Assembly: GCF_004028635.1 (NCBI RefSeq) | Contig: NZ_ML138678.1 | Span: forward strand, 1,372,810-1,436,809 | Reading direction: 5' to 3' | Origin: Streptomyces cyaneus | GTDB lineage: Bacteria; Actinomycetota; Actinomycetes; Streptomycetales; Streptomycetaceae | DNA length: 64,000 bases | Part shown: positions 8,488 to 17,411 of the stretch, piece after piece | Position numbering within the stretch: the first letter of the stretch is position 1 | How the letters are laid out: the number at the start of each line of letters is the position of its first letter | Translations under genes and position numbers: made by a program | The notes under the pieces: generated by a model | Told to the model about the DNA's origin: nothing | Databases searched by the model: none | The model's input: the letters and a program-made list of their open reading frames with translations, nothing else

Positions 8488-9011
8488 CGCACAACCAGTC
8501 GCATCAGACACACAACCAGGAACTCACCCCGAGGTTCCACCCGGAACTCACCCCGCCCCTGGAGGAGCTGGAGGCCCAGGAGCGGCGCCTGGTCTTCCGC
8601 CAGTTCACCCACGACGACGCCTGGGCCCTCGGCTCCCTCCTGGTCGAGCTGGCCCGCGAGCGCCAGGCCCCGGTGGCCATCGACATCCACCGGGCCGGCC
8701 AGCAGCTCTTCCACGCGGCCCTCCCCGGCTCCACCCCCGACAACGACGCGTGGATCGCGCGCAAACGCCGGGTGGTGGAGCGCTACGGCGCCTCGTCGTA
8801 CGTCGTCGGCGCCCGCTTCCGAGCCAAGGGCACGACGTTCGAGGACTCGTCCCGCCTGGACCCGGACACCTACGCGGCCCACGGGGGCTCGTTCCCGATC
8901 AACGTGGAGGGGGTCGGGGTCATCGGCTCGGTGACGGTGAGCGGACTGCCCCAGCTGGAGGACCACAGGTTCGTGGTGGAGGCGCTGGAGGAGTTCCTGG
9001 ACAAGCAGTAG
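8484..9011 (+). CDS. UPF0303 / haem-degrading-domain (HbpS-like) protein
   Basis: 175 aa. It starts at a GTG overlapping the previous stop (GTGA). After a polar, Gln/His-rich leader of about 20 residues comes the compact domain of the PF03928 family. In Streptomyces HbpS this domain binds haem; in many others it accompanies sugar or propanediol pathways. Signs include the VAIDIHRAGQQLF and FPINVEGVGVIGSV segments. Translational coupling to the oxidoreductase suggests a shared catabolic role, not a haem role by default. Confidence 0.82.
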   Translation: MTHNQSHQTHNQELTPRFHPELTPPLEELEAQERRLVFRQFTHDDAWALGSLLVELARERQAPVAIDIHRAGQQLFHAALPGSTPDNDAWIARKRRVVERYGASSYVVGARFRAKGTTFEDSSRLDPDTYAAHGGSFPINVEGVGVIGSVTVSGLPQLEDHRFVVEALEEFLDKQ

Positions 9012-9044
9012 GCGAAACGCCCTGTCTTTAGGCTTTTAGGGGCG

Positions 9045-9105
9045 CGGGGAACTGCGCGAGCAACCACGAACCAACCCGCAGCTGACGAACAACCGCAGTT
9101 CCCCG
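9045..9105. terminator. Bidirectional hairpin within a dispersed Streptomyces repeat
   Basis: Perfect 12-bp arms CGGGGAACTGCG (9045-9056) and CGCAGTTCCCCG (9094-9105) lie between convergent genes. The surrounding AGGGGCGCGGGGAACTGCG text is, from memory, an intergenic element found many times in Streptomyces genomes. Confidence 0.7.
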
Positions 9106-9123
9106 GCTCTCCCAGCGGAGCGC

Positions 9124-9981
9124 CTACGCATCCTTGAACTCCTGCCGCTGCCGACCGAGCCCCTCGATCTCCAGCTCGACCACGTCCCCGGCCCGCAGGA
9201 ACGGCTTCGGCTCGGGCTGCCCCAGCGCCACCCCCGCCGGCGTCCCGGTGTTGATGACGTCACCGGGGTACAGCGTCATGAACTGGCTGACGTACCGCAC
9301 GACCTCCGCCACCGGGAAGATCTGCTCGGCGGTGGTCCCGTCCTGCTTCAGCTCGCCGTTGACCCACAGCTTCAGGGAGAGGTTCTGCGGGTCCGGCACC
9401 TCGTCCGAGGTCACCAGCCACGGCCCCAGCGGGTTGAACGTCTCGCAGTTCTTCCCCTTGTCCCAGGTCCCGCCCCGCTCGATCTGGAACTCCCGCTCGG
9501 ACACGTCGTGCGCCACCGCATACCCGGCGACATGCGCGAGCGCCTCCTCGTCCGACTCCAGATACCGGGCCGTACGCCCGATGACGACCGCGAGCTCGAC
9601 CTCCCAGTCGGTCTTCGTCGACCGCCTCGGCACGAGCACCGTGTCATGGGGGCCTACGACGGTGTCCGCGGCCTTGAAGAAGATGACCGGCTCGGCGGGC
9701 GGCTCGGCGCCGGTCTCGCGGGCGTGGTCGTGGTAGTTCAGTCCGATGCACACGATCTTGCCGATCCGTGCCAGCGGCGGCCCGACCCGCAGCCCGGTCG
9801 CGTCCAGCGCGGGCAGCTCACCGGCGTCCGCGGCGGCGCGGATCCGGCCGAGCGCGGCGTCGTCGGCGAGCAGCGGTCCGTCGATGTCCGGCACGACGCC
9901 CGACAGGTCCCGCAGGGTCCCGTCGGCGTCGAGCAGCGCGGGACGCTCCGCTCCAGCCGTACCGACTCGCAGCAGCTTCAT
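9124..9981 (-). CDS. Fumarylacetoacetate hydrolase family protein
   Basis: 285 aa. The FAH C-terminal domain begins near residue 70 with KIVCIGLNYHDHA. Metal-binding acidic residues are seen in TDWEVELAVVIG, and GTPAGV is near the C-terminus. The family cleaves C-C bonds or decarboxylates and hydrates 2-oxo acids in aromatic or sugar-acid catabolism (for example 2-hydroxyhepta-2,4-diene-1,7-dioate isomerase or ureidoglycolate lyase annotations). The substrate is not determinable. The ATG at 9981 has GGGAG before it. It is monocistronic and converges on the UPF0303 gene across a hairpin. Confidence 0.9.
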   Translation of the reverse strand: MKLLRVGTAGAERPALLDADGTLRDLSGVVPDIDGPLLADDAALGRIRAAADAGELPALDATGLRVGPPLARIGKIVCIGLNYHDHARETGAEPPAEPVIFFKAADTVVGPHDTVLVPRRSTKTDWEVELAVVIGRTARYLESDEEALAHVAGYAVAHDVSEREFQIERGGTWDKGKNCETFNPLGPWLVTSDEVPDPQNLSLKLWVNGELKQDGTTAEQIFPVAEVVRYVSQFMTLYPGDVINTGTPAGVALGQPEPKPFLRAGDVVELEIEGLGRQRQEFKDA

Positions 9982-10092
9982 GATCACAATCTCCCTCGAT
10001 CGCGGGCGCCCACCGATGGGTGCAGCCATCGGAGGACTGGTCGATCCTCCAAGGTCGACGGCCATCTCGCAATACCTGGTTCACGTACTGGA

Positions 10093-10157
10093 CCGGATCA
10101 ACGAACCTGATCCGTGATCCGGATCAGCGAACCGGATCAGCGAACCGGATCAGCGAT
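10093..10157. repeat. 13-bp tandem repeat overlapping the YidC 3' end
   Basis: Unit ccggatcagcgaa: three copies at 10119-10157 (the last has one change) and a degenerate copy at 10093-10105. The last copy overlaps the YidC stop codon. It sits upstream of the FAH gene start at 9981. Confidence 0.8.
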
Positions 10158-10863
10158 AGAGCGCTGCCCGCTCCACCGCGCTCCACGTCGTGCTGGTCAC
10201 CACGTACAGCGCTGCCGCCAGCGGCACCACCGCCACGGTGAAGAGCGTGAAGAAGGACATGAACGGCATGACCTTGCTCATGGCCCCCATCCCAGGCAGC
10301 GGCTCACCGTCGGCCACCGGCACCGCCGGATTCGCGGCCATCATCCGCTTCGTACGGCGGTAGTTGAACGCGGCGACACAGGCGACGACCACGAACAGCC
10401 CGATGTACACGAGCCCCGCATCCCCGAACGCCCCGCCGTCGCCGAGCGCGTCCTTCCAGTGGTCACCGAGGGGTGCGGCGAACAGCTGGTGGGTGAGCAG
10501 CTCGTTGGCCTGGCCGCCGATCGTCGTGTTCGAGAAGAGGTGGTAGAGCAGGAAGAACGCGGGCAGCTGAAACAGGCTCGGCAGGCACCCGGACAGCGGT
10601 GACACCTTTTCCTCGGCATGCAGTGCGAGTACGGCCTGCTGCAGCTTCTCCGGGTTCTTCGCGTGCTTCTTCCGCAGCTCGGCGATCTTCGGCTGCAGTT
10701 CGGTGCGGGCCTTCTGCCCTCGCGCCGCCGCACGGGAGAGGGGGTGGACGAGGAGTCGTACGAACGCGGTGAACAGGACGATCGCGGCGGCGGCCGCGGA
10801 CGCGCCGAAGAGCGGGTGGAGCAGGTCGGCGAGTTGCTGAACAAGGTCGGCGAAAACGGACAT
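10150..10863 (-). CDS. yidC: YidC/Oxa1 family membrane protein insertase (paralogue)
   Basis: 237 aa. It has the conserved five-helix insertase core: an N-terminal helix, the cytoplasmic helical hairpin (KARTELQPKIAELRKKH), then CLPSLFQLPAFFLLYHL and further helices. It places proteins into the cytoplasmic membrane, with or without SecYEG. It is shorter than, and not next to, the rnpA/jag genes that accompany the essential copy near oriC, so it is probably a second paralogue. The ATG at 10863 has GGAGG upstream. The small membrane protein gene at 10998-11309 precedes it on the same strand. Confidence 0.9.
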   Translation of the reverse strand: MSVFADLVQQLADLLHPLFGASAAAAAIVLFTAFVRLLVHPLSRAAARGQKARTELQPKIAELRKKHAKNPEKLQQAVLALHAEEKVSPLSGCLPSLFQLPAFFLLYHLFSNTTIGGQANELLTHQLFAAPLGDHWKDALGDGGAFGDAGLVYIGLFVVVACVAAFNYRRTKRMMAANPAVPVADGEPLPGMGAMSKVMPFMSFFTLFTVAVVPLAAALYVVTSTTWSAVERAALYR

Positions 10864-10997
10864 GGGTGAGCCCTCCGGGGGTCTCGTCGTGCCGGAGCGA
10901 TTGCCAGGGCAATCAGGGAAATGCCGGAAATCGGCATAGCGGCATGACGACCCGCGCGGGGTCACACGTCTCGGACGGAGACGAAGGTGTGCGTGCC

Positions 10998-11309
10998 CTA
11001 CGCGACGGTCGCCGGGAGGGCGTGCCCGGGTGCCCTGGGCCGTGGCCGGCCCGAGGCGTCGGGGTCGCGTTGCGGCAGGAAGGCCGTACGGCGGGCCCGG
11101 TCACGGATGGCGGTGCGCACCCGGGTGGGCGGCACGGCGGGCGCGGCACGCGAGGCGAGGAGGGAGCAGACGGCGAACGCGGAACCGGCGGCAGCGGTCG
11201 CGGCGAGCGCGACGGTCGCGGAGAGGCTGCCGGTATCGAGCAGCGCGATCTCGAGGAAGAGAAGCACCAGCACGGCGGCAGGACGCAGATGCGCCAACTT
11301 CCGCATCAT
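10998..11309 (-). CDS. DUF6412-type small membrane protein
   Basis: 103 aa with two hydrophobic segments (about 12-30 and 33-52) and a basic, Arg/Pro-rich tail. It resembles the Streptomyces DUF6412 family often found next to this YidC paralogue. It starts 134 bp upstream of YidC and shares its direction, so co-transcription is likely. Its role is unknown; as a partner or client of the insertase it would act in the membrane. Confidence 0.65.
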   Translation of the reverse strand: MMRKLAHLRPAAVLVLLFLEIALLDTGSLSATVALAATAAAGSAFAVCSLLASRAAPAVPPTRVRTAIRDRARRTAFLPQRDPDASGRPRPRAPGHALPATVA

Positions 11310-11353
11310 CGGCGCCCCTCCCCTCGTACGGCTCGCTTCGTCGACCCTGATGT

Positions 11354-11398
11354 TACCGGTGTCGCCGGTATCGCCGGTGTCGGCGGTGTCACCGGGGC
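11354..11398. repeat. 9-bp GC-rich tandem repeat at the sortase 3' end
   Basis: About five imperfect copies of gtcgccggt lie between the DUF6412 start and the class E sortase stop codon, which falls within it. The copies are also partly palindromic and may form a hairpin. Confidence 0.55.
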
Positions 11399-12171
11399 CG
11401 CATGGAGATGAGCTTGCCCCACACCACCAGCCGGTACTTCGACGTGTACTCCGGCGTGCAGGTGGTGAGGGTGAGGTAGTAGCCGGGGTCGTCGTAGCCG
11501 TAGCCGGGCCGGACGGTGGAGCGCGGGATCGGCCGGATCACGCTCCCGTCATGGGCGGCTGTCCGCTGCAGCGTCTGGTCGACGGCGTACGTGTACGTCG
11601 CGCTCCTCGTCTCGACCCGCATGGTGTCCCTGGGCGCGAGCCGGTTGATGTACCGGAAGGGCTCGCCGTGGGTGTTGCGGTGCCCGGCGAGGGCGAAGTT
11701 GCCTGCTTGGCCCGGCTGTTGGGTGCCGGGGTAGTGGCCGACGTAGCCCCTGTCGAGGACGCCGCTCTTGCCGACGCCTTCGGCGACGGGGACGCGGAGG
11801 TGGAGGCGGGGGATGGTGAGGATGGCGTAGGCCTGGGACCAGTCGGGCTCCGGAGCGGGGGCGGCGGACCCGCGTCGGCTGCCGGCGGACCGCTCGGGCG
11901 AGCCGGTGGACGCGGGCGCGGGCGGGGTCGTAGCCGCCGGGTCGGCCGTACGGGAGTCGCCGCCTCCCCCGTCCCAGGCCCGCTCAAGTGCCCTGACCTC
12001 GCGCTCGGCGCCTGCCCTGGCCTCCCGGTTGGTCCACCACACCTGATGCACGACCAGCAGCGCGAGCACCGCCCCGACGGTGACGAGAACCTCCCCACCA
12101 CCCCACAACACCCGCCGCCGCAGGGCACGCCGCCGAAGTCCGCCGTGCTGCACGACGCGAACCCGCACCAT
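11389..12171 (-). CDS. Class E sortase
   Basis: 260 aa. A basic N-terminus and one membrane helix (about 25-46) are followed by a Pro/Thr/Ser-rich linker and the sortase barrel. Catalytic His (LAGHRNTHG), Cys (LTTCTPEY) and Arg (SKYRLVVWGK) are all present. Class E enzymes recognise LAXTG and attach surface proteins to peptidoglycan; in Streptomyces they are needed for aerial development through the chaplins. Candidate clients in this window are the LARTG protein (5057-5917) and the LAATG protein (55012-56532). AAGGAGG before the ATG at 12171 decides the start. Confidence 0.92.
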   Translation of the reverse strand: MVRVRVVQHGGLRRRALRRRVLWGGGEVLVTVGAVLALLVVHQVWWTNREARAGAEREVRALERAWDGGGGDSRTADPAATTPPAPASTGSPERSAGSRRGSAAPAPEPDWSQAYAILTIPRLHLRVPVAEGVGKSGVLDRGYVGHYPGTQQPGQAGNFALAGHRNTHGEPFRYINRLAPRDTMRVETRSATYTYAVDQTLQRTAAHDGSVIRPIPRSTVRPGYGYDDPGYYLTLTTCTPEYTSKYRLVVWGKLISMRPR

Positions 12172-12231
12172 CCGAGCGCCTCCTTCGCCGGGGCCGCCCG
12201 CACGATAGACGCCGCCCCGCGAGGTCTCCAG

Positions 12232-12275
12232 ACCCACGCGCAGACCCATGCGCGACCCATGCGCGACCCATGCGC
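12232..12275. repeat. 11-bp tandem repeat upstream of the class E sortase
   Basis: Three perfect copies of gacccatgcgc (12243-12275) and one altered copy before them, 60-100 bp upstream of the sortase start in the 278-bp divergent region shared with the GH30 gene. They may lie in the promoter or leader. Confidence 0.8.
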
Positions 12276-12449
12276 GTCCGGCCCCCCGAACACTTCCTCC
12301 ACAGGTTTGAGAAAGGGCTGTCGGAACCCTCGACAACCTCATACGCCACACCAGATGCTTCCTGTCGGCATCAACGGATGACCGGATGAGCTGGACAGTC
12401 CACGACGCCGGTTCGGCGACGACCGGCCGTTGAGCGAAGCGGAGAAGTC

Positions 12450-13922
12450 ATGATCCGACGCAGAACTCTGCTGGCGGCAACAGGCGGCGCCGTCCTCGGC
12501 AGCGCCTTGGCGACCGGCACCGCACACGCGGACGCGACGATCGCCGTCAACCCCGGCACGTCGTACGGCACCTGGGAGGGCTGGGGCACGTCCCTGGCCT
12601 GGTGGGCCAACGTCTTCGGCAACCGGAACGACTTCGCCGACCTCTTCTTCACCACCAACTCCGTGACCTACAACGGCACGACCCTGCCCGGCCTCGGCCT
12701 CAACATCGCCCGCTACAACCTCGGCGCGTGCAGCTGGAACACCGTGAACGGCGAGTCGATGGCCGCGTCGCCCAACATCCCCGCCTTCAAGCAGATCGAA
12801 GGCTTCTGGCAGGACTGGAACAACGAGGACCCCACCTCCACGGCCTGGGACTGGACGGCGGACGCCAACCAGCGCGCGATGCTGCAGAAGGCGACGCAGC
12901 GCGGCGCGACCACGGAACTCTTCGCCAACTCCCCCATGTGGTGGATGTGTTCCAACCACAACCCGTCCGGCGCGGCGGGCGGCGGCAACAACCTCCAGAC
13001 CTGGAACTACCGCCAGCACGCCTCCCACCTGGCGGCCACAGCCCTGTACGCCAAGAACAACTGGGGCGTGAACTTCGCGACGGTCGACCCCTTCAACGAG
13101 CCGGCCTCCACCTGGTGGACCGCCACCGGCACCCAGGAGGGCTGCCACATGGACCCGGCAGTCCAGGCGGCCGTACTCCCGTACATGCGCAGCGAGTTGG
13201 ACAAACGAGGCCTGACGGGCGTCCGCATCGCGGCATCGGACGAGACGAACTACGACACGGCCCGCTCGACGTGGGGGTCTTTCGGCGCGTCGACGAAGGC
13301 CCTGGTGTCGCAGGTCAACGTGCACGGTTACCAGGGCTCGGGCGGCCGCCGCGACCTGCTCTACACGGACGTGGTCACCACGTCCGGCAAGAAGCTCTGG
13401 AACTCGGAAACGGGCGACAGCGACGGCACGGGCTACAACATGGCCTTCAACCTCCTCTACGACTTCCGCTGGCTGCACCCGACGGCCTGGGTCTACTGGC
13501 AGGTGATGGACCCGTCCACCGGCTGGGCGATGATCGCGTACGACGCGAATACCCTGCAGCCGACGACAGTCCAGACGAAGCACTATGTGATGGCCCAGTT
13601 CAGCCGCCACATCCGCCCGGGGATGAGGATCCTCGACACGGGCGTGAGCTACGCGGTGGCGGCCTACGACGCGACAGCGCGCCGCCTGGTGATCGTCGCG
13701 CTGAACACGTCGACGTCGGCCCAGACCCTCACCTTCGACCTGTCCAGATTCACGACGGTCTCGGGCGGCTCAGGCGGCCTGGTCCCGCGCTGGAACACGG
13801 TGACGACGGGCGGGGACCAGTACCGGGCGTACTCGAACACGACCCTGAGCGGGAAGTCGGTGGCAGTCCCGTTCGCGGCGAAGTCGGTGCAGACGTTGCA
13901 GATCGACGGGGTGGTGATCTGA
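12450..13922 (+). CDS. GH30 endo-beta-1,6-galactanase, secreted
   Basis: 490 aa. A twin-arginine-like signal (MIRRRTLLAAT, cleavage near AHADA) leads into a GH30 (TIM barrel plus beta side domain) enzyme. The acid/base is Glu217 in FNEPAS and the nucleophile is Glu320 in NSETG. The text closely resembles the Streptomyces avermitilis endo-beta-1,6-galactanase (subfamily 5), which attacks the beta-1,6-galactan side chains of plant arabinogalactan proteins. The C-terminal 90 residues form the beta-sandwich usual for the family, and there is no binding module. It is divergent from the class E sortase. Confidence 0.9.
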   Translation: MIRRRTLLAATGGAVLGSALATGTAHADATIAVNPGTSYGTWEGWGTSLAWWANVFGNRNDFADLFFTTNSVTYNGTTLPGLGLNIARYNLGACSWNTVNGESMAASPNIPAFKQIEGFWQDWNNEDPTSTAWDWTADANQRAMLQKATQRGATTELFANSPMWWMCSNHNPSGAAGGGNNLQTWNYRQHASHLAATALYAKNNWGVNFATVDPFNEPASTWWTATGTQEGCHMDPAVQAAVLPYMRSELDKRGLTGVRIAASDETNYDTARSTWGSFGASTKALVSQVNVHGYQGSGGRRDLLYTDVVTTSGKKLWNSETGDSDGTGYNMAFNLLYDFRWLHPTAWVYWQVMDPSTGWAMIAYDANTLQPTTVQTKHYVMAQFSRHIRPGMRILDTGVSYAVAAYDATARRLVIVALNTSTSAQTLTFDLSRFTTVSGGSGGLVPRWNTVTTGGDQYRAYSNTTLSGKSVAVPFAAKSVQTLQIDGVVI

Positions 13923-13972
13923 CGCGACGGGTGTGACGCAACCGGGGGCGGACCGGGTACGTCCTGTACCGC

Positions 13973-14386
13973 GTGGCGGAACCAGTCGTAGAAGCGGCGG
14001 AACCAGTCGTAGAAGCGGAAGAGGAAGCTGAGCGCGGGCGCCGGCAGGGTCTGCTGGCGCCCGCGCTGGCGAACCTGGCCCTCGGCGTGCCCGCGATCAT
14101 CCCGCTCTACCTGACGTACTGGCTGCTGACCGAGTACGTGCCGTTGAGCTGCGACGCCTTCGCGACCAGGCCGGACATGTCGAACTGCGACTACCACACG
14201 CTCGATCACGCTCCCGTGATGATGTTCTTGCTGGCAGTGACCGGGACCCTGCTGCTGATCCTGCTGCTGACGGTGGACGTCCTGGGCCCACGCCGCCGCG
14301 GCGACGCCCGCCCGGGCAGATGGCTGGCCATGGCGACGCTGATCCCGGTCCCGTTCATGGTCCTGCTGTGCCTGGCCAAGGCCTGA
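13973..14386 (+). CDS. Small membrane protein with duplicated N-terminal heptad
   Basis: 137 aa from a GTG. The first 15 residues are AEPVVEA twice, caused by an exact 21-bp DNA duplication. Three hydrophobic segments follow (about 30-52, 80-102, 118-134), with a Cys pair in the loop (SCDAF and NCDYH) that may form a disulfide outside the cell. No family is recognised. It lies 50 bp after the GH30 gene in the same direction, so it may share its transcript. Confidence 0.6.
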   Translation: MAEPVVEAAEPVVEAEEEAERGRRQGLLAPALANLALGVPAIIPLYLTYWLLTEYVPLSCDAFATRPDMSNCDYHTLDHAPVMMFLLAVTGTLLLILLLTVDVLGPRRRGDARPGRWLAMATLIPVPFMVLLCLAKA

Positions 14387-14492
14387 AAGCCGGCGCAGCT
14401 TGCCCCACCGCCCGCCTCGACCAGGCAATATCCACCCCCTCTTCTCCCCTCTGTCCTCTCCTCCGTCAGCCATGGGCAGTACGGTGTCCCCC

Positions 14493-15515
14493 ATGCGCCC
14501 CGACACGCCTGCCGAAAACGTCGACCACACCGCCGAAGCGGCACGCCTGGAGCGAACCGCCGGCCTCTACCCCGAGGACGCCGAGGCCCTGCTCCTCCAG
14601 GCCGCGGCCCACCTGGAACTCTCCGGCGACCGCCCCGCCGCGACCGCGCTCTACGACCGCCTGCTGTCCTCCTCAGCCGGCCTGGAGAACCCCTATCTGG
14701 TACGAGCCCTCAAGGCCTCGAACCTCTGGGAGTACGGCCACGAGGCCGAGGCGAGGGCGATCATCGAAGGCGTCCGCGCGGCCTCCCCCCGGGACCCGGC
14801 GCCGTGGGTGATCGTCGCGGAGGCCCTGGAGTCGCACGACGAACTCGAGCAGGCCCAGGAGACGTTCTCGGAGGGCGCCCGCCTCCTCCTGACGGACGTC
14901 CCGGAGCCCCCGTACTCAACACACCCCCTGCTGTTCGGCCGCCACCGCGTACGCCGCATGCTGGGCGTACCCCACGACGAGTGGGACACCCTGGCGGACA
15001 CGCTCCACTCGATGCCGATCTCCCTGGACGAACTCCACGACCCGAAGCGCGTCTGGTCCCTCGGCTCCGAGAACCCAGCAGAACTGGAGGCAGAGATCTC
15101 CCGCCTCCGAGCCGAACTGGGCGCCTACCGGGAGGCCCTGTCCCGCCCGTTCCCGGTGGCGGTACTGCATTGGACGGCGGGTGAGCTGGCGGAGCTGACG
15201 ACGGCCTATCCGTCACTGTCCGCCGAGTACACCTCCCACGAGGATCACCTGACGACGATAGAGGCGTCACTGCGGGAACTCTCCGCCTCCGGCACCCCGA
15301 ACCTGGGGATCGTCACGGGGACGGTGCCGTCGTACGAGGCCTTCGCAGCATCGGAGGGAGCCTCACCGGAGGACGCGACCTTGCTGCCGCAGTATGCGAC
15401 GACGCTGGCGGCGAGGGGGCGGGCTGTGGCTTGGCCGCCGCAGCGGGGGGCGGGGTGCTGGTGTGGGTCGGGGCGGCAGTACGGAGAGTGCCACGGGGCG
15501 GAGCCGCAGCTCTGA
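14493..15515 (+). CDS. TPR and SEC-C motif protein
   Basis: 340 aa. Residues 10-130 form tetratricopeptide-like helical repeats (LYPEDAEALLLQAAAHLE and similar). The middle is helical, and the end is a SEC-C zinc knuckle (CWCGSGRQYGECHG). SEC-C domains bind Zn and often mediate contacts with ribosome- or SecA-related partners; the role here is unknown. The ATG at 14493 has no Shine-Dalgarno, but a -10-like TACGGT lies 6 bp upstream, which fits a leaderless transcript. The ATG at 14472 is an alternative. It is convergent with the HNH gene. Confidence 0.8.
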   Translation: MRPDTPAENVDHTAEAARLERTAGLYPEDAEALLLQAAAHLELSGDRPAATALYDRLLSSSAGLENPYLVRALKASNLWEYGHEAEARAIIEGVRAASPRDPAPWVIVAEALESHDELEQAQETFSEGARLLLTDVPEPPYSTHPLLFGRHRVRRMLGVPHDEWDTLADTLHSMPISLDELHDPKRVWSLGSENPAELEAEISRLRAELGAYREALSRPFPVAVLHWTAGELAELTTAYPSLSAEYTSHEDHLTTIEASLRELSASGTPNLGIVTGTVPSYEAFAASEGASPEDATLLPQYATTLAARGRAVAWPPQRGAGCWCGSGRQYGECHGAEPQL

Positions 15516-15603
15516 GGCAGCCCACTTACCCATGCCAGCCGGCCGAGGCGGCGGTTTGCCCCTCGGTACAGGCGCCGGGCAATCAGCAGCAGAACTCGCA
15601 ACC

Positions 15604-17058
15604 TCACTCTCGGTAGACGGGTGGGGTGTTGGTGTACGCATGGCCTGTGGGCGAGGTCCAGGTAGTGGTGCCGGTGTGCGCATCCCGGGTGACCTTCCAG
15701 CCGGGATGGTGGGTCTTGAGCCGATGATGTCGGCGGCAGAGCGGCTGCAGGTTGTCCGGCACCGTCTGCCCACCCCGCTCCGGATGGCGGTGATTGAACG
15801 GCCGAACATGGTCAAGATCGCAACGGTGCGCAGGCATCCGACAGCTGGGGAAGGCGCAGTACTGATCCCTGGCGATCACATGGCGTTCCGTCTCGACGGT
15901 AGGCCGATAAGTAGTGGGATCGGTCTTGATGAGCAGCCCGGTCTCCGGCGCGGTGAGGAGCCGCCGCCAGATGGTCCCCGGCGCGAAGGCGAGCTCCCGC
16001 GCTTGTGAGGCGGTGATGGGCCCGTACCCCTTCAGCTCGGCCGGCCCGTCCTCATTCCCCACCAGGATGTCGAAGGGAACGGTCACCTGCACCACGACAC
16101 CCGCTCGTCCTGCCCCACACGCACGGCCTGCGCCGGCCTCGGCGCCCGAACCGCCAACTGCACCAGGCTGGTTGACGACCAGGTCGAAGAGCGCATCGAC
16201 CCTCTTCTGCTCCAGACTGCGCCCGTCCTCGGCGTAGTCCTGGGCCCGACTGTCCACAGCCTGCTCCATGAGGGCGGCTTGCTGCGCGGGCAACACGGCC
16301 CCGAACAGGGCCATCCCGTCCTCGTCCGGGTGGTGAAGCACCCGGCGGTCCCGCACCCGCTGCTGGTGCCGCCGCTCGGCCCCCTCAGGGTCGGCCCGCT
16401 GGACTTCCTGGCGTAGCGCGGCCCGCGTCTGCCCGGCCGCCTGTGTGGGCATCTTGGCCGCCATCACCTGCTCGACCTGAGCGGCCACGCTGTCATCGAC
16501 GACGCGCAGCTGCTCGGCGAGCGTCTGCGCCTGGATATAGGAGATCTGGCCGGCGGCAAGGAGCCCAGTGGTGGTCTCATGCCGGGCAGCCAACAAGGTG
16601 GCCGCCTCCAGACGCCGAGCAGCAGTCTGATTGGCCAGCCTCAGCGCACAGGCGACTTCCTCCACAGCCGCGTCCCAGTCAGCGGCGAAGACATCGTCGA
16701 GCTTCCCGCCCGCGGCAAGGATCATCTCCTCGGGCGTATCGGTATGCGCCGCGACAGCCGCCAGCACTTCAACCTGCTTCGCCTGCAACCAGGACAGATG
16801 CTGCTCCAGCACGACGAGCGCATCAATCCGCCCCCGCGCCGACAACTGCGCCAGATCCATCCCACCCAGCAGCCCGGCCGCCTGAGCCGACGGCCCCGCC
16901 TCCCGCAGCCCCGCCACCCACTCATCCAACGGCCCGGACAGCACTACGCCCAAGCCTGCGGCGTCGCCCTCCCGGCCGTCCGACTCCAAAGCAGGTGACG
17001 CCCCGCCCCCGGCGCTCGCCGGATCGGTCCCGACATCGGCCACGGACACGACACTCAC
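15604..17058 (-). CDS. DUF222 / HNH endonuclease
   Basis: 484 aa from a GTG. The N-terminal two thirds is the helical DUF222 region common in actinobacterial HNH proteins. The C-terminal HNH nuclease has CAFPSC, then LDHVRPF and LCRRHHRLK, giving the His-Asn-His metal site and Cys pairs that bind Zn. These proteins are dispersed in actinobacterial genomes, frequently multi-copy, and suspected to be selfish or mobile. It borders the accessory region but I see no reason to call it part of the restriction cluster. Confidence 0.87.
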   Translation of the reverse strand: MSVVSVADVGTDPASAGGGASPALESDGREGDAAGLGVVLSGPLDEWVAGLREAGPSAQAAGLLGGMDLAQLSARGRIDALVVLEQHLSWLQAKQVEVLAAVAAHTDTPEEMILAAGGKLDDVFAADWDAAVEEVACALRLANQTAARRLEAATLLAARHETTTGLLAAGQISYIQAQTLAEQLRVVDDSVAAQVEQVMAAKMPTQAAGQTRAALRQEVQRADPEGAERRHQQRVRDRRVLHHPDEDGMALFGAVLPAQQAALMEQAVDSRAQDYAEDGRSLEQKRVDALFDLVVNQPGAVGGSGAEAGAGRACGAGRAGVVVQVTVPFDILVGNEDGPAELKGYGPITASQARELAFAPGTIWRRLLTAPETGLLIKTDPTTYRPTVETERHVIARDQYCAFPSCRMPAHRCDLDHVRPFNHRHPERGGQTVPDNLQPLCRRHHRLKTHHPGWKVTRDAHTGTTTWTSPTGHAYTNTPPVYRE

Positions 17059-17411
17059 CCCCTCACAGCCCTCGACGGCACACCGAACTCGCGACGAGCC
17101 CCGAATGGGTCGACACCGCCATTATCGCTTACGCAGAGTAATGACACCAGGTCAATCCAGTACTCGAAAGAGTGAACTAACAACAAACAAAGACACGAGC
17201 AAGCCTCCTCCCGCCCCTCGACGGACCGCACCGCCCCACGGACGGACGCCCGCCAAGCCCACCCGGCGGGCCCCATAACGCGATCGCGCCCACCCACCGG
17301 CCACACGCCGCTTGACCCACCCGGCGTGCCGCCAAGACGCGGACGCGCCCCCAACCCCGCCCCACCACGCAGCCGACCCACCCACCAGCCAGCCTGGGCC
17401 ACCCGCCTTCC
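17059..17411. other. Gene-free stretch before the defence region
   Basis: About 350 bp between the HNH start and the nested palindrome. It contains a relatively A-rich segment near 17140-17200 that may hold the HNH promoter, then Pro/Arg-codon-like GC text without a convincing gene. Confidence 0.5.

Noticed and set aside
10150..10863. The essential oriC-linked yidC
   Set aside because: No rpmH, rnpA, jag or rsmG neighbours are present, so a paralogue is more likely.
12339..13610. Minus-strand ORF opposite the GH30 gene
   Set aside because: High GC keeps the antisense frame open; no ribosome-binding site and no domain, whereas the plus strand has a signal peptide and both catalytic Glu residues.
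14472..14492. Start of the TPR/SEC-C gene at the ATG at 14472
   Set aside because: There is no ribosome-binding site, and a -10-like box overlaps this stretch, favouring the ATG at 14493; the choice is not certain.
15604..17058. HNH endonuclease as the nuclease of the restriction cluster
   Set aside because: DUF222-HNH proteins are scattered singletons; it is on the opposite strand, separated by about 600 bp and a long palindrome, and the cluster already has a PD-(D/E)XK nuclease.
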